Positions 49,791 to 61,104 are shown, counted from the first letter of the stretch. The stretch: 64,000 nt of DNA from Pyxicephalus adspersus (GCF_032062135.1 NC_092861.1:3397395-3461394), one strand, 5' to 3'. Numbers and translations are program-made. The notes: generated by a model not told the origin, from the sequence alone.

Positions 49791-50390
49791 TTGTTTAGTG
49801 TCATTGGTGAGATGTTGGTTCCCTTTAAATTGGACGTATAATCAAAAAAGGCATTATTCAAAACATTTCCCCTTATAATAAATTATTATAAAGCATTTTT
49901 CTACAATATTTTTCCTTTTGTTCTTGACCCTTTCAGTTAATTGCCCCGGTAACAAAGATCGAAGGTTTATATTGCGACCTTCATATCCATTATATCATCA
50001 TCCTGCAGGAATTCTGTGCAGGACCTTGGGGGCAGTGACCATTCTACTACCCCTGCTTGAGTTTGGTAGCTGCGTCATCAGGGGATTTTTACAAAAGACC
50101 CAATACTTGATTCCATGCATGTAAAGCGTGATGGTGGCCTGATTTTTGACATTTTTGAGATGCTTCTGTACCCGATCTTGCACTTGTACAGAACAAGAAG
50201 GGGCACCATCGCTGATGTCATTGGGAAAGCCAGGAGAAATAAGATGGCAGCATAGGGTAGCATCAGAATGGAGAGTTAAATAAACATAGCATGGGATTCG
50301 CTGGGGTACTAAGTTTATAATTTGAATACTTTGCAACTAATAAACTAAGTGTAATTAAAAAAAATGCGAGGCTCCCTTGGGAAGAACAAG
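49791..50390. other. No gene seen (intergenic)
   Basis: Plain sequence. Confidence 0.4.
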
Positions 50391-50394
50391 GCCT

Positions 50395-50645
50395 AGGACT
50401 TGGGGGATGGCATGGTGGGTCAGCGGTTGGTAGCCTTGTCCTTCAGTACTGGGGTCCAATGTTTCAATCTTGATCTGGATGGAAAAGTAGTGGCTCAGTG
50501 ACTTGTACTTTTGCCTTGCAGCACTGGATGATATCTGCATGATATGCTCTCCCTTCATTTGCATGGCTTCTTACAACATTCCAAACACATACTGGTAGGT
50601 TCATTGGCTTCCCCCAAAATTGGCATGGTATGGGCATTAGATGCT
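50395..50645 (+). repeat. Degraded tRNA-headed SINE, doubled head
   Basis: Two successive tRNA-like heads, GGCATGGTGGGTCAGCGGTT and GTAGTGGCTCAGTGACTTG, are followed by GCAGCACTGGATGATATCTG, ACATTCCAAACACATACTGG and TAGGTTCATTGGCTTCCCCC. This is the body order of the amphibian SINE also found at 56434-57246. Confidence 0.7.
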
Positions 50646-51955
50646 GATCTCCATGTTAGATGGTGCTCAGTTTTTATTTCAGCATAATATTAATATCTGT
50701 GGCTTCCTATACAAGTAAAGAGGTCACAGATCCGGGGTGAGAGGAATTCATCGCCCAGTTTATGCAGGCTGTTGACTACTGCAGTGCACTTGTCCTATGT
50801 AACCTGCAGGGCCCAATATTGGGGAAGGACACCCCTAATAAGCATCATATTTTCGATGCCTTTGGGTACCTAAGCTGGCAACGTGTGGCCCCTGCACAGG
50901 TTGGAGGATGGTCATGACTCTTGTTTGGCTAGGTAACCTCTGAATCTTACACTTAGCATTACAGTCACCCTATATGTGGGTAAGGCGACAATACATAGGA
51001 AGAAAAGCAACAAGCCAATCTTCAAACTATTCCAGAACTTCAGGAAACTCCAAGGAAAATCATCATCACCTTTATCAATATACATATTATAAATCTCTAG
51101 ATATGACACCCATCAGTGATCTTGCATCAGTTACTGCCATTAGTGATCACCGACCGCACTGCTTGTGCAGTTTGTAACAGTAGGATCTGGCAAGAACTCA
51201 AGACAAGGCAAAACCTGAAATAGGGAGCTCACAGATGTTTGTATAATGAGCGCTTCCTGCATGTGGCCATCTGCTGGTGGCCAATTGAAGTTCACCATAA
51301 CCAGGTATTCGGCCCCACCAGCAGGAGAGGCAGATAATCACAACCCAAGATTCGACCCCTGAGGTTCACATAAAAGGAGCGATAGGGTGACCCATCCCAC
51401 CAGATTCTGTTATATATTTACTCTTCCCAACTCAGAAAACAAAAGTTGCCTTCACCAGGCTCCCACCACACAACATATATCCCTTGTACAAATCAATTGT
51501 AAATTCCCTCAAAACAGATCTTATGACACATATTCAAAATGGATCACCTGGGACGACCGTTCCTACTTAACGGCCAGACACACCGCCTGATGAATAGGTC
51601 TATTAGTCTTGTTCTGGAGAGCCGACAGAAAGATGTATACCAGCTGAATCATTATTTATTTCAAAGCACTATTTACTGCAACTCTTTCGCTGGATACATT
51701 GAGATAAATACATCTTTTTATGGTTAGAAGAAAAAGTAAGTAAACTCTTTTCAACTGCCAAGATTCTTTCAAAAATGGTTTCTCAAATGCTCTGATTCTT
51801 CGTATAATTAAATCAAATTCTGCCTCTGTCTTCTTTCTGGGGCTCTCTGTTATGCCACCATCTTTTTTCTTCTTTCTCCATTGCCCGACCTTGCATTGTG
51901 CAGAAGAGATGTCAGGGGAGTTGTCTGTCCTCTAATCTAAATAAATGAGTGCTGA
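50646..51955. other. No gene seen (intergenic)
   Basis: Plain sequence. TTATGCCACCATCTTTTTTC near 51850 resembles dispersed family 2. Confidence 0.4.
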
Positions 51956-51959
51956 CCTC

Positions 51960-52150
51960 ATCCTGCACATGCGTGAGAGTGTGCACGTTTATTCATACAT
52001 GGCTCCTAGAGATGTAGTGCCCAATCCCAGGCAGAAAGATCGGCCTCCAGGGACATGTGACTTAAGTATCCCAGGAGGCTGCAGGCTTCCTATTCAGTCT
52101 TTATTGCCATGGCTGTAATGATAGAAAGGGCAGGAAGTGCAAGATACAAA
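51960..52150 (+). repeat. Dispersed repeat, CCCAGGAGGCT family
   Basis: TAAGTATCCCAGGAGGCTGC, CTATTCAGTCTTTATTGCC and ATAGAAAGGGCAGGAAGTGC; same order as 14325 and 61480. Confidence 0.5.
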
Positions 52151-52283
52151 CTCAAAACACAAATTTACTCCTCGATAGTCACAAAGTAAATAAATCTAAA
52201 GCTCGTCCTCACATTAAGAATAAAAAAAGAGCAACAAGCACACAATCATTTATGAGTGATATTTTTTTCTTGTTGGTTTATAC

Positions 52284-53700
52284 CAGGGGTCTGCAACCTG
52301 CGGCTCCGGAGCCGCATGCGGCTCTTCAGCCTCCTTGTTGTGGCTCCCTTCGGCTGCCGCGGGGAGATCTCTGATGGGGGATCCCCTTCCTCCCAAGACA
52401 CTGCGGAGGAGGGGGATTCCCTATCCAGTGTTCTAATGAAAAAAACCTACCAGTGAAATAAATCTACCACGGGGCGTGTACAAATGGGTGTGTACAATCA
52501 CATCCCCCTCCTTTGAACCCCAATTCCTCTGGAATGGGGAGATGTACAAAACCAAAAATGTAGGTGCAAGTGGGGGACACCTGTGACTAACACCCCCTAA
52601 AATTTAATTGTTAGGCTATCATCAGAACATAAAGAACTCTGCCCATCAAAAAAATCTACCGTTACACATTGCTGGAGGCACCTGAACCCCAATTTCTCTG
52701 GAACAGGAAGGGGGTACAGGTGAACAAAATTAGAGGTGCAAGTGGGCGACACCTGTGGCTAACACCTCCTAAAAACTCCACCCATCAAAAAACCCCTACC
52801 CTGTTACACATTGTTGGAGGCTTCTAGCACCTAAACCCCAATTTATCTGGAAACGGGGTACAGGTGAAAAAAATTTGAGGTGCAAGTATGGGACACCTGT
52901 AGCTAACACCTCCTAAAAATTCATAAAAACTCTGCCTATCAAAAAAATCTACCCTGTTACACATTGCTGGAAGCATCTAGCATCTGAACCCCAATTTCTC
53001 TGGAACGGGGGGGAGGCGGTACAGGTGACCAAAATAGAGGTGCAAGTGGGGGACACTTATGGCTAACACCACCTACAATTGAATCGCTAAGGCATCTTCA
53101 GAAAATAAAGAACTCTGCCCATCAAAATAATCTACCCTGTTACACATTGCTGGAGGCTTCTAGCACCTGAACCCCAATTACTCAAGATTGGGGGGTACAA
53201 GTGAACAAAATTAAAGCTGCAAATGAGGGACACCTGTGGCTAACACCCCTTAAAATTTCATCGCTAAGGCATCGTCAGAAAATAAAGAACTGAACCTGAA
53301 CCCCAATTACTCAAGATTGGGGGGTACAGGTGAACAAAATTAAAGCTGCAAATGAGGGACACCTGTGGCTAACACCCCTTAAAATTTCATCGCTAAGGCA
53401 TCGTCAGAACATAAAGAACTCTGCCCATCAAAAAAATCTACCCTGTTACGTTAGAAGCCTCCAGCTAATGTAACAGGATAATACGTTAGAAGCTGGAGGC
53501 TTCTAGGGGCATAGTTCAGTGTTTAATTTATTTCAAAGTAGGCCTACACAAGCACACTTGTTGTAACAGGTAAAATTAAAAAAATATTAAAACTTTTAAA
53601 AGTTTATAAACTGTGTTATGTTTTGCGGCTCCAGACTATTTTTCTTTAGTGGAAGAGGAGGCAAAATGGCTCTTTTGATAGTAAAGGTTGCTGACCCCTG
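52284..53700 (+). mobile_element. Non-autonomous hAT element carrying an internal satellite
   Basis: Left end CAGGGGTCTGCAACCTGCGG and right end AAAGGTTGCTGACCCCTG are inverted hAT termini. Flanks GTTTATAC at 52276-52283 and 53701-53708 are a perfect 8-bp target duplication. Length 1,417 bp. The inner ends (CCGCATGCGGCTCTTCAGCC and GCGGCTCCAGACTATTTTTC) are typical of hAT transposase-gene remnants. The middle is a tandem array, so no transposase is encoded. Confidence 0.92.
52440..53460 (+). repeat. Six-unit 130-185-bp satellite inside the hAT element
   Basis: Unit marker GAACCCCAATT (or AAACCCCAATT) occurs at about 52516, 52684, 52832, 52984, 53168 and 53297. Units continue GGTACAGGTGAACAAAATTA, GGACACCTGTGGCTAACACC, AGAACTCTGCCCATCAAAAA and TCTACCCTGTTACACATTGC. 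A 15-bp perfect inverted repeat, TAGAAGCCTCCAGCT / AGCTGGAGGCTTCTA (53452-53466 / 53491-53505), closes it. Confidence 0.88.
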
Positions 53701-53708
53701 GTTTATAC

Positions 53709-54520
53709 AGTCAGTCTACATAGAGGCTGTTGGTGGTTTTCGCTATTTCCAGCTGAACACTAGAGGGCAGCAGGGCATCTGCAATATCAGCTACCTGCTT
53801 ATAAAAAAAACTACATCTCCCATGATTCCTTGCATTGATGGATGTGGGTGGTTACACTTGTAGTCTCAGCTCTCTATGGCACAATGGGGTGGCTACAAAT
53901 AGAGACATTCTGAATAAAGCATGAACTGTAGCCACAGGTATTACAGGATATGCAGTTTGTTGGAGAGGATAGATCGGATTCATGGGGACTCTCTGAACAC
54001 ATAACAGGTGGAAGGAAGAGATCATTAAGATCTAAAGCCAATGGTGAGTGTAAACGTGCATGTAAGTGCAGTGGCGGTGAATGGAGTCATACACGTCCCC
54101 AGAGTTGTTACAGCTTCTGCCTCCACTATGATATCTCATGCCATCCATATGGGACTCCAAGTGTTGCTTCAATCACCCATATGAGGCTTTCCAGATGTTT
54201 TTATTAGTACATGGACACATAGGGTGAACTTGCCCATCCCCCATTTTTTTTCTTCGTCCCCATCACTCCATTTACTTTTTTTATTATACTTTTAAATTCG
54301 TATGGGGTCACCTTATGCCCTCACTTACCATTTGTTGAGTGGTAAGACAACCTGCAATCCTTTGCACCAATTCACCAGTAATGAGGTTTGCATTGGCAGT
54401 CGCTAGTCCATGGATACAGAGGAAGGCCAAAAAAAACCTTCATTCCCCATTCCTTCCCTTTGCCCATCCCCAGGACAAGTTCTCAGTTGACTTCAAATCA
54501 CTGATCATAAAAAAAAAGGT
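53709..54520. other. No gene seen (intergenic)
   Basis: Plain sequence. Confidence 0.4.
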
Positions 54521-54525
54521 CTAGG

Positions 54526-54960
54526 TCAAAAGTTTGCATACCCTTGAGTCTTAGATTGGACCTTCCACCAACTTACTGTCCCCAACCTGCATTGGTGAGT
54601 GCAGATGTTCCAATCAGAAGACCACATGGTCTTCATGGAAGGGTAAGTGTGTATGTTGAGGTCAGGAGATTGTGATGGTCGATTCAAAATCTACTTTCTG
54701 GTAAAGGCACCGAAGGGTTGACTCGGCCTTTCTCTGGATTCATGGACCAATTCTTCCTAACATATCGTGAATTCCAAAAGGCCCTCATGTGGACTAATGA
54801 ATGTAAATATCCCCACAATGTTTCCCGATAATATATATTTAGCATCAATTTTGAGAACAAACCCATGTGCAGATGTGGCTCACAAACCCCATTTAAAACA
54901 TCAAAGTTCACTTCCATGCTTCACAGTAGTTATGGTGTGGTTGTCTTCATAGACCTTATT
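54526..54960. repeat. Decayed DNA-transposon relic
   Basis: GGTCAAAAGTTTGCATACCC resembles Tc1-type termini, and CACATGTGGCTCACAAACC-like wording recurs in amphibian transposon copies. No intact frame. Tentative. Confidence 0.35.
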
Positions 54961-56433
54961 GAGTCCTCTTCAAGCATAGTTATAGACGTTTCTTGTGGTC
55001 CTGACTCCAATTGACTTTCTTCCAGAAGATTTGAGGTTTCTCTGTGCTGTTTGTTGGCTCATTTTTGCCAGGAATAAGTACCTTTTTGAGCATGACTATA
55101 AATGGAAATCATATTTAGCTTTGTAATTTCCGGTTGTGTTTGCCTATTTCAACTTGTTGGCCCCCATTATGAAGCCCATAATGACCTCCTGAAAGAATGG
55201 AAAGCAAGAAGCATATCATTCACTGCTGTACTGCCTAAATGCCTAGTGAATTAGTGTTGTATTCTTCTCAACTACAGCTCTCCTCTGGACATTCCATTCT
55301 GCAGCACCATCACTACTATTATAAATCGGTGATATCAATAGTAATATTAGCACCTTCTTGGTGCTCATGGTGATCACTAGCTTGAAAACAGCGCCCAATA
55401 TATTCATGGTTGTTGTCCTCTAATTGTCTTCTCATATCGTGTCTTCCTCATGCATGTTCCATCCTACATCACCTTCTTCGTATTGGGAACCAATGTCACC
55501 ACTTGGGAACAACTGATCACTAATAAAATAAATGACAAGATGTCAGTGGTAATAATAACACTTTACTGGTGCTCATGGTGATCGCCAGCTTTTAAGATAG
55601 ACCCCATAATCTTTATGGTTGTTGCCCTCAAGTTGTCTTCTTCTCATCTCCTGTCTTCCTAATGCATGTTCCATCCTACACCACCATCTTAGTAGTGGAA
55701 GCCAATGTCACCACTTGGGGCAGCTAATCACCACCATTATGAATAAGGTATTGTTAGTAGTAATAATGGTAACTTATGGTAATCCTCAACTTAAAAATGG
55801 ACTCCATAGTGTCCATGGTTGTTGCCGTCAATGTCACCACTTGAGGCAGCTGACCTCTACTATTTTGAATGAGGTGATGTTAGTAGTAATAATGGCACCA
55901 TGTTAATGCTCATGGTGATCTTCATCTTAAAAACAGGCCCCATAGGGTTTGTGGTTGTTGCCCTCTAATTGTCTTCTTCTCAACTCCTGTCCTCCTGATG
56001 CACGCTCAATCCTATACCACCATGTCACCATTTGGGAACAGCTGATCACTATAAAAAATGAGGTGATGTCAGTAGTATTATTGGGACTTAACAGACGGTC
56101 ATGGTGATCACCAGCTTTAAAAAATTGGCCCCATAATGTTCATGGTTGTGTCCCTGAAGTTGTCTTCTGCTCCATCGTAATCCATCATCTTGGTATTGGG
56201 AGCAAATGTGACCACTTGGAGCAGCTAATCACTACTAATATGAATAAGGTGATCACCAGCTTACAAATGGGCCCCATAGTGTTCATGGTTGTTGCCGTCA
56301 AGTTGTCTTCTCAACGTCTGCTCTCCTGATGCGTGTTCTATTCTTCACCACCATTTTGGTATTGGAAGCCAATGTCACCACTTGGGGCAAATGATCTCTC
56401 TTATTATGAAAGAGGTGAAATCAGTAGTATTAA

Positions 56434-57246
56434 GGGCAAGCACGGTGGCTCAGAGGTAGCACTCTTGCCTTTGTAAACATTTAGTAAGGTTAATTGGCTT
56501 CCCCTCAAAAGAAATTGACATTAGACTACATTAATGACATATGACTATAGTAGTGTCACGGATAACGGGGAGGGGAGGGAAACAGAAAGGTAAATACAAG
56601 GGACAAGGCCTCCAATGGCTAGGGAAAAGGAAATGGTCACCCCCTACGGACACCCTAACCTAGCCCTAACTCCTGACAGTATGAATATCCGCTGATAGTG
56701 GGAATACTCATACACAGGAACCTAGGCCCTAGTAGCCCTGAATAGCCCTAGAAGTAGTGACTGGGCTTGAGACTACTGGTTCCTTCCCTGATGAAAGAAC
56801 CGGTGTCTCCCTGAGGCCTAGTAACAACAAAAGAACAACAAAACACCAAAAGTAGTTCAACTTATCTTAATTAGCAAATAGAAGAGCAGGAACTCTGGAG
56901 AGGACAACACACCAGCTCTTCACATCCCAGAAGTGAATATCAACCGCAAAGCATGAAGTGTGAGGCCAGACTAAATGGAGGAGCAGTAATGACCACCAGC
57001 TGCAGCTGATACAAGGGGCGTAGTCATTACAAACAACAACACGGAAACAAGCAAAAACAAAGAGACTGTCAGACAACCCCACGTGCAGCTTGTCTCACAG
57101 ATCCTTAGTCACGGAAGGGACCGTGACAGGTAGGGACATTAGATTGTGAGCTCCTTTAAGGGACAGTTAGTGACACGACGATCGACTTTGTACAGCACTG
57201 CGTAATATGATGGCGCTATATAAATACTGTGCAAAAATAATAATAG
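56434..57246 (+). repeat. tRNA-headed SINE, itself interrupted by a solo LTR
   Basis: Head GGGCAAGCACGGTGGCTCAG with GGTAGCACTCTTGCC (pol III A-box-like). Body GGTTAATTGGCTTCCCC and GACTACATTAATGACATATG. After the interruption comes the tail GGACATTAGATTGTGAGCTC, AAGGGACAGTTAGTGACA, ATATGATGGCGCTATATAAA and AATAATAATA. The middle (the usual GCTGGGTTC... part) is deleted. Confidence 0.85.
56554..57128. mobile_element. Probable solo LTR (575 bp)
   Basis: Starts TGTCACGG and ends CCGTGACA, the TG...CA ends of an LTR with 8-bp inverted termini. It is flanked by AGTAG (56549-56553) and GGTAG (57129-57133), a 5-bp target duplication with one mismatch. It sits inside the SINE, whose sequence resumes immediately. 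No internal coding region, so a solo LTR, Ty3/gypsy-like by its end sequence; a non-coding TIR element is the alternative. Confidence 0.65.
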
Positions 57247-57480
57247 GACTTTGCTGGCGCTCATGGAGATCACCAGCTTAAAAAAGGGCCTCGTAATGTT
57301 CATGGTTGTTGTTGTCATGTTGTCTTCTCAACTTTTGTCCTCCTGATGCACGATCCATCCTACACCACCATCTTGGAATTGGGAACCAATGTCACCACTT
57401 GGGGCAGCTGATTGCTACCTTTAGGAATGAGGTGTCATCTTCTATCCTTCTGATTCATCTTCCATGCTCTACGGCCATCT

Positions 57481-58300
57481 TGCCATTTGAAACTGATGTT
57501 GCTGACCAACTTCCTGTTGATGGATGTCTTTGGTGGAACAATATTGTCTATCTGGTATATTACATCACAAATCACAGGAGGCTTCAGGACCGTCTTTAAT
57601 GCGCAGAAATTCATTGTGAAGATGTAGGAGGTTGGAGGGAGCAATACTGAAAGAAAGTAACCCTGGTGCTGGTGGTGGTGGTAGCCTCTGGGGTCTCTGG
57701 AAGCCCATCACATACCAGAACCCAATTAGAGTGCTTCCTGATCATGTGATCAGTACGCCAGACATGACATTGGGCCAAAGGTTGGATAACAAATTGACAA
57801 ATTTACAACCCCAGTAATAACATGGAAGGTTTTTTTAGGTTGGTGATCAGTTCTTTGTCCGCCATACTGTAATTAACCAAAATTGCCAATCGGCTCGATT
57901 TACTTAAATGGAGTGACTGGTCACCATATTTTAAGATGGTGGTCGGGGCCCATTGGTTTCAATTGTGGCTGCGATTACAAAAGATCCAGGGCATCCACCA
58001 TTATCAAAGTGGCAAACGCCATGGTGACCATCAGTTTCTAAATGTAAACAATGAACAGTAACCAAAAACAATCCCAATCATTGCTTCGCCTCCGCATAAT
58101 AGGCTCAGATCTGTATTGAGCCCCCCAAACTTGCTTTGCTTGCTCCTATTACTTCAGACTTGGAGCCCTCCTAGCCCGCATATGACGTCACATGACAACA
58201 CAACCTGGACAGCAGCGCCACCTGCCGGCAAAATCAATGACAGACGGGCATCACCTGCTGTCTATTTGCAAACTGAAATAACCACAGAAACCGAATAAAA
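57481..58300. other. No gene seen (upstream of MTMR9)
   Basis: Low-CpG flank leading into the MTMR9 promoter. No repeat recognised. Confidence 0.4.
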
Positions 58301-58379
58301 ACCCAATAAGAGTTTCGGTACCCCAAAAATAATGACCATCGCCACTAAACAGCGATATTTTTCAAAGAGCCAGAGTAAT

Positions 58380-58612
58380 TAACCACGGGACAGGGCAGAA
58401 GCGCGTGTGTAGAAATTTCACGCCTGCGCAATAGGCTCCATCGATGCTAGCCGTGAGAGCGTCCGCGCAGTGCGTGAGACTCACGCTCTTGTCACGGGAT
58501 CGCGCTCGGATGCTGGGAGAGGCGGCGCATGCGCAGTGCGGGTAGCTCGGTGAAGGCTTCTCCCCGGTACCGGTGATGACAGGTCTGTGAGGAAACTAAG
58601 CCGGTGACCGCT
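58380..58612 (+). promoter_or_regulatory. MTMR9: MTMR9 CpG promoter and 5' UTR
   Basis: CpG-rich, TATA-less. A full NRF1 palindrome GCGCATGCGCA lies at 58525-58535, and NRF1 half-type GCCTGCGCA at 58422-58430. A perfect inverted repeat GCGTGAG-A-CTCACGC lies at 58472-58486. NRF1-driven, TATA-less promoters are usual for housekeeping genes. The transcription start is probably within this stretch. Confidence 0.7.
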
Positions 58613-58794
58613 ATGGAGTTCGCAGAGCTTATTAAGACCCCTCGGGTGGACAAGGTAGTCCTGCACCGGCCCTTTCACCCGCCAGTGGGCGGAACCCTGT
58701 GCCTGACGGGTCACCATCTGATCCTGAGCTCCAGACAAGACAACAGTGAGGAGTTATGGCTGCTGCACTCCAATATCGACTCCATAGAGAAGAG
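58613..58794 (+). CDS. MTMR9: MTMR9 coding exon 1
   Basis: First 60 codons plus two bases of myotubularin-related protein 9, a catalytically inactive member of the phosphoinositide 3-phosphatase family. It binds and stimulates active partners such as MTMR6, MTMR7 and MTMR8 on endosomal and ruffle membranes. Reads MEFAELIKTPRVDKVVLHRP, then a TLCLTGHHLILSSRQ block and EELWLLHSNIDSIEK, the start of the PH-GRAM domain, nearly identical to the human protein. ATG has G at -3 and G at +4. The donor AG|GTGATG splits the next Arg codon (AG|A). Human MTMR9 is about 549 residues. Confidence 0.96.
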
Positions 58795-59029
58795 GTGATG
58801 GCTGCATGCTGGGGCTCATTCCAGGGGGCTTATTCCACCTGCAGATATCTGTGGCCCCTTTTGGTTCCATCTACTAGGTTCCTAAGGGCCCATTAACCCC
58901 AAAACACGCGTCTCCAATTCCCTATTTAATGTTATTTAGTCCCTGTACATACTGGGTCCTTGGTTTTGTTCCCATTGCCATGGCACCAGAATAAGAACAA
59001 GCCCATCCCCCAATAGGAGCTGCAATGCA

Positions 59030-59136
59030 GCGCATGTCTTACTATACGTACGCTTTTCTGCGGCGCATGTCCTGCTATACGTACGCTTTTCTGCGGCGCA
59101 TGTCCTGCTATACGTACGCTTTTCTGCGGCGCATGT
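59030..59136 (+). repeat. 33-bp minisatellite running into an assembly gap
   Basis: Three full units of GCGCATGTCCTGCTATACGT plus ACGCTTTTCTGCG and 8 bp of a fourth, cut by Ns. In MTMR9 intron 1. Confidence 0.92.
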
Positions 59137-59343
59137 NNNNNNNNNNNNNNNNNNNNNNNNNNNNNNNNNNNNNNNNNNNNNNNNNNNNNNNNNNNNNNNN
59201 NNNNNNNNNNNNNNNNNNNNNNNNNNNNNNNNNNNNNNNNNNNNNNNNNNNNNNNNNNNNNNNNNNNNNNNNNNNNNNNNNNNNNNNNNNNNNNNNNNNN
59301 NNNNNNNNNNNNNNNNNNNNNNNNNNNNNNNNNNNNNNNNNNN
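59137..59343. other. Assembly gap (207 N)
   Basis: Unknown bases, adjoining the 33-bp minisatellite; the repeat probably continues into it. Confidence 0.99.
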
Positions 59344-59764
59344 CAGCACCCTAGAGCACCTTCTCCGGTCTCCCATGGCCACGCATTATAGAAAATGATG
59401 CAGGTCCGGTTTTTAGAGCATTGCAATGATCGGGCTGCCCTGACGCAGCACAATAGGAATGTGTCGGCTTGCTGCAGCTGTGGATAGCAAGGTAGAAAAA
59501 GAAATGGTGATTAGTTTAATCATTGCTTCCTTATAAAAAGACTCTTAGGTGGTATGATGGATGCCAAGGCTTCCTGATAAACTATTCAATGGTGTGCACA
59601 TCATCGCCCCCAACAGGTGGGGATGTCTATGACATGGGCAGCCAGGAGCTGTAGGAGACGGAGAATGCCTTTGGGGGGGGAAAGTGGCAGAATGGAAACA
59701 ACACTGCAGAGATCCCATCTGCCTGAGGAGCGTTTCCCCCATAAAAAAGGAAGTGATTGTAACC

Positions 59765-60003
59765 NNNNNNNNNNNNNNNNNNNNNNNNNNNNNNNNNNNN
59801 NNNNNNNNNNNNNNNNNNNNNNNNNNNNNNNNNNNNNNNNNNNNNNNNNNNNNNNNNNNNNNNNNNNNNNNNNNNNNNNNNNNNNNNNNNNNNNNNNNNN
59901 NNNNNNNNNNNNNNNNNNNNNNNNNNNNNNNNNNNNNNNNNNNNNNNNNNNNNNNNNNNNNNNNNNNNNNNNNNNNNNNNNNNNNNNNNNNNNNNNNNNN
60001 NNN
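59765..60003. other. Assembly gap (239 N)
   Basis: Unknown bases ending directly at a 30-bp minisatellite. Confidence 0.99.
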
Positions 60004-60153
60004 GGATCGGAAGCTCGGCCATGTGCTAACGGGGGATCGGAAGCTCGGCCATGTGCTAACGGGGGATCGGAAGCTCGGCCATGTGCTAACGGGGGATCAG
60101 AAACTCGGCCATGTGCTAACGGGGGATCAGGAGCTTGGCCATGTTCTAAAAGG
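60004..60153 (+). repeat. 30-bp minisatellite emerging from an assembly gap
   Basis: Five units of GGATCGGAAGCTCGGCCATG plus TGCTAACGGG, the last two slightly diverged. It ends about 105 bp before MTMR9 exon 2. Confidence 0.92.
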
Positions 60154-60258
60154 GTAGCTCATTGGGATCCTCATGGGAGGGTCCATAGCTAAACAGGATT
60201 CTGATGATATTTTTCATATAAAGGACTCCATTATTTATCTCCATTTGTTGTTTTACAG

Positions 60259-60367
60259 ATTTGTCGGCTCTACTGGGACCATCACCATAAAATGTAAGGA
60301 CTTACGTATAATCCAGCTGGAGATCACCGGGATGGATGAATGTATCAACATCGCAAGTTCTATTGAG
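60259..60367 (+). CDS. MTMR9: MTMR9 coding exon 2
   Basis: Acceptor TTGTTGTTTTACAG, then A completing Arg61, followed by 36 codons: FVGSTGTITIKCKDLRIIQL through GMDECINIASSIE. Continues the PH-GRAM domain (lipid-binding fold). Length 109 nt fits the phase left by exon 1. Donor GAG|GTGAAT ends in phase 0. A hAT MITE begins about 100 bp into the following intron. Confidence 0.95.
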
Positions 60368-60465
60368 GTGAATAGGGACCCGTACATTGGGAGAGCTTGT
60401 TATGAAAAGGACAGGGGGGCTTTTATAAAACTTTGTAAAGCTTTCCAGGGACCTTTAGATCAGCC

Positions 60466-60656
60466 ATTCTCATCCAGGGTTCCTCCAGAGGGCGCTAGGG
60501 GTTCTGTAAGCAATTTGTCTCCGGTCAGTTGATTTCAATGATCTGTAAGGGTGACATTCTTCCCACTGACCATCACATTAATATACTGTGAGCTGTGGAT
60601 ATAGTAATTATAGCCGGGGGGCCCTAAGACCTGAGGGTTAAAAAGGTTGAGAAAGT
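60466..60656 (+). mobile_element. hAT-type MITE, family 1, in MTMR9 intron 2
   Basis: ATTCTCATCCAGGGTTCCTC, GATCTGTAAGGGTGACATTC, TGTGAGCTGTGGATATAGTA and AAAAAGGTTGAGAAAG. The best copy of the family in the window, with inverted termini about 190 bp apart. Confidence 0.75.
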
Positions 60657-60795
60657 AAGCTCATTGCACATAATATATGGATCACCCAGGTTCACCCATG
60701 ATAGTCTCTCCTCTCCAGTCTTGGAGATCGTTAGTAAATCAGGCCCAGTGTGTTTGGAGGATGACTTGGTGACTGCTGTGCTGTGCTCTCTCTAG

Positions 60796-60921
60796 GCCTT
60801 ATCTACCCTGGACTCCATCTCCCTGATGTACCCGTTCTTCTATCGCCCCATGTTTGAGGTGACCGAGGATGGCTGGCACGCTTTCCTGCCTGATCAAGAA
60901 TTCGAACTTCTCAGCTTGGAG
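60796..60921 (+). CDS. MTMR9: MTMR9 coding exon 3
   Basis: 42 codons after acceptor CTCTCTCTAG: ALSTLDSISLMYPFFYRPMF, EVTEDGWHAFLPDQEFEL, LSLE. It links the PH-GRAM domain to the myotubularin phosphatase-like domain; FYRPMFE and EDGWHAFLP are strongly conserved in the family. Phase 0 on both sides (126 nt). Donor GAG|GTATTG is weaker than consensus but keeps the frame and the residue count to exon 4. Confidence 0.95.
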
Positions 60922-61104
60922 GTATTGATGCTCCGTATTATACAATGCGGGTCAGTGTGATAGGTATTCCGTCATAGGACCACAGAGAAGCTAAAAGAGC
61001 CCAGGATTGTTCTTTACCTTATTTAAACTTTTTAAAGGTTCCTGCCTGGACCAGCCCAGGGTCCTACAACCTGCATGGTGGCCTCTAAATCTGACTATTC
61101 AGCT

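Larger units (their letters stand above)
55245..57480 (+). repeat. 175-245-bp satellite array, interrupted by a SINE
   Basis: About eight units of the form GGTGCTCATGGTGATCACCA, TTCATGGTTGTTGCCCTCAA, GTTGTCTTCTCAACTCCTGT, CCTGATGCATGTTCCATCCT, ACACCACCATCTTGGTATTG and CAATGTCACCACTTGGGGCA. Starts near 55260, 55370, 55570, 55785, 55910, 56100, 56250 and 57255. The insertion 56434-57246 splits the array in one unit. Confidence 0.85.

Noticed and set aside
58604..58612. Upstream in-frame GTG start for MTMR9 (three extra residues)
   Set aside because: The family start MEFAEL begins at the ATG at 58613, which has a good context.
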